DNA of 15,897 nt from a bacterium. GTDB lineage: Bacteria > Vulcanimicrobiota > Xenobia > RGZZ01. The stretch is taken from the NCBI GenBank assembly GCA_021782195.1, contig JAJXVI010000006.1:1-15897 (forward strand), in the 5' to 3' direction. The notes beneath the pieces were generated by a model, which worked only from the letters and a program-made list of their open reading frames with translations, made no database searches and was not told where the DNA came from. Shown here piece by piece: positions 15,282-15,897 of the stretch; the stretch's first letter is position 1, and the number at the start of each line of letters is the position of its first letter. The position numbers were made by a program, and so were the translations under genes.

Positions 15282-15436
15282 AAACCCGCAACTCGCCCTC
15301 GCCCGCATGCACGGGAAGGTTGGCGTTCGAGAGACACGACCATCTCCTCTGTCTCTGCGCCCGGCGGTGGAGAACCGCTTCCACGGCGGCCTCCGCCATA
15401 CATGGAAATTTTTTCCTGTGATCTTCAAGACACATG

Positions 15437-15465
15437 TTGCGTCCCTTGCCCGTCCATATTAGAAT
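15437..15465 (+). promoter_or_regulatory. Possible sigma70-type promoter for the pilin gene
   Basis: TTGCGT (15437-15442) and TAGAAT (15460-15465) are separated by 17 bases, in the AT-richest part of this region. The -10 box matches five of six consensus bases, the -35 only three. Transcription from here would give a leader of about 80 bases that includes the hairpin at 15519-15533. Confidence 0.35.
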
Positions 15466-15518
15466 CAAGTGGTTGGCATGATGGGCAGTCTGACTGCGCC
15501 GAAACGCCGACACGCAGT

Positions 15519-15533
15519 GGTCTCTCTGAGACC
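15519..15533 (+). promoter_or_regulatory. Small hairpin just before the pilin ribosome binding site
   Basis: GGTCTC-TCT-GAGACC is a perfect 6-base stem with a three-base loop, ending four bases before the purine-rich SD (15538-15546, GGGAGGAGG). In RNA it may keep the SD exposed or act as a protein site. The small size means chance cannot be excluded. Confidence 0.35.
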
Positions 15534-15537
15534 GTAT

Positions 15538-15546
15538 GGGAGGAGG
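15538..15546 (+). promoter_or_regulatory. Shine-Dalgarno deciding the pilin TTG start
   Basis: GGGAGGAGG ends six bases before TTG 15553. The alternative ATG 15577 gives a two-residue leader before the cleavage Gly and has no SD at proper distance. Confidence 0.7.
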
Positions 15547-15552
15547 CCTACC

Positions 15553-15897
15553 TTGATCCGAACTGCGCGCAGGCAAATGCGTGGCTTCACCCTGATCGAG
15601 CTCATGATCGTGATTGCAATCATCGCGATTCTGGCTGCTATTCTGGTCCCCAACTTCATCCGAGCTCGTGCACAGGGCCAGGTTACCGCGTGTAAGTCAA
15701 ACCTGAAGAACATCGGTACTGCGTTGGAAATGTACGCGACCGACAACAGCGGCCGGTACCCGACCATCGCGGGTCAGCTGGTTCAGAACTATCTGAAGAC
15801 CATTCCTACGTGCCCGTCGGCAGGTGCCAACACCTACACCGGTGGATACACCTCAGTGTCTGACCCAGACGCATACACGGTCGTGTGCAGCGGCAAC
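15553..15897 (+). CDS. Type IV pilin-like protein (prepilin), partial at 3' end
   Basis: The first 115 residues are visible; the gene runs off the window. The leader [11 protein letters not shown] is followed by [18 protein letters not shown], a textbook class III signal: PilD-type peptidase would cut between Gly11 and Phe12 and methylate the new N-terminus, and Glu16 is the conserved Glu5 of the mature protein. The N-terminal helix leads to [15 protein letters not shown], then SGRYP and a small beta domain with YLKTIPTCP. This resembles pseudopilins and minor or major pilins with 'ALEMY..DN.GRYP' seen in several non-proteobacterial phyla. It may form a pilus or a type II secretion pseudopilus; no assembly genes are in the window. 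TTG 15553 is chosen from the SD. Confidence 0.9.
   Translation, partial: MIRTARRQMRGFTLIELMIVIAIIAILAAILVPNFIRARAQGQVTACKSNLKNIGTALEMYATDNSGRYPTIAGQLVQNYLKTIPTCPSAGANTYTGGYTSVSDPDAYTVVCSGN

Larger units (their letters stand above)
15159..15552 (+). other. Intergenic region with several stem-forming repeats, upstream of pilin
   Basis: No gene is supported in these 394 bases. Besides the nested element at 15199-15281, they contain AGAGACA/TGTCTCT (15330-15336 and 15350-15356), a GC-rich stem GGCGG/CCGCC (15363-15367 and 15393-15397), GGAAA-TTT-TTTCC (15404-15416), a possible promoter (15437-15465) and a small hairpin just before the pilin SD. A TTGACA at 15189-15194 has no matching -10 box. 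Confidence 0.6.

Noticed and set aside
15221..15345. Cobalamin-riboswitch-like words (GTGAATCTGG, CCCGCAACT, GGGAAGG, AGAGAC)
   Set aside because: Words appear in roughly suitable order, but spacing is too short, the GCCACTG core is missing, and the strong 13-bp stem is incompatible with that fold.
15159..15552. Cyclic di-GMP (GEMM) riboswitch before the pilin
   Set aside because: Such riboswitches do precede pilins in some bacteria, but the conserved GGGCAAACC and GGGACGCAAAGCC core is absent.
15189..15695. Plus-strand frame of 168 codons overlapping the pilin start
   Set aside because: It overlaps the pilin in another frame, has no domain, and its TTG at 15189 has no SD.
1..15897. tRNA, rRNA, CRISPR arrays, insertion sequences or phage genes
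   Set aside because: I saw no spaced identical repeats, transposase or integrase motifs, or tRNA-like cloverleaf in the gaps; nearly all sequence is accounted for by housekeeping-type genes.

Overview
The window is a high-GC bacterial chromosome segment. It opens inside a division and cell-wall (dcw) cluster and ends inside a type IV pilin-like gene. The wall genes point to a Gram-negative-type (diderm or mDAP-walled) bacterium, because MurE carries the DNPR motif typical of enzymes that add meso-diaminopimelate. A PEP-CTERM secreted protein, two luciferase-like enzymes of F420-type families and a class III signal-peptide pilin suggest an uncultured environmental lineage. I cannot name the phylum from sequence alone. 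TTG starts behind strong Shine-Dalgarno (SD) sequences recur.

Layout. (1) 1-6333, + strand: the probable last codons of rsmH, then ftsL, ftsI/PBP, murE, murF and mraY, tightly packed (8-nt gap, 2-nt gap, 4-nt GTGA overlap). The looser ftsL-ftsI junction holds an in-frame continuation of ftsL. These genes cover septal transpeptidation and the cytoplasmic steps to lipid I, except that murD, normally next after mraY, is absent. (2) 6334-7160: a leader with a 9-bp inverted repeat that includes an anti-SD arm, then a PEP-CTERM protein and a strong intrinsic terminator. (3) 7242-9409, - strand: an F420-type luciferase-like oxidoreductase coupled (ATGA overlap) to a signal-peptide-bearing M24-fold protein that lacks most metal ligands. 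(4) 9621-10176, + strand: a small exported protein with two SmpA/BamE-like repeats and a bidirectional terminator. (5) 10213-11106, - strand: a second F420-type luciferase-like enzyme. (6) 11279-14337, + strand: a left-handed beta-helix acyltransferase overlapping an HrpB helicase that carries an unusual Gly/Pro/Ala-rich insert; base composition rises visibly here. (7) 14338-15897: a non-coding stretch, a small exported protein of unknown function, a nested palindromic element able to fold into a long RNA stem, and a pilin-like gene cut by the window edge.

The wall cluster forms one functional unit. The rest is a series of short, mostly one- or two-gene units on alternating strands, several separated by bidirectional terminators. 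The parts that are least explained are the nested inverted repeats at 15199-15281, the SD-complementary leader of the PEP-CTERM gene, and the ligand-poor M24 protein coupled to an F420-type oxidoreductase.
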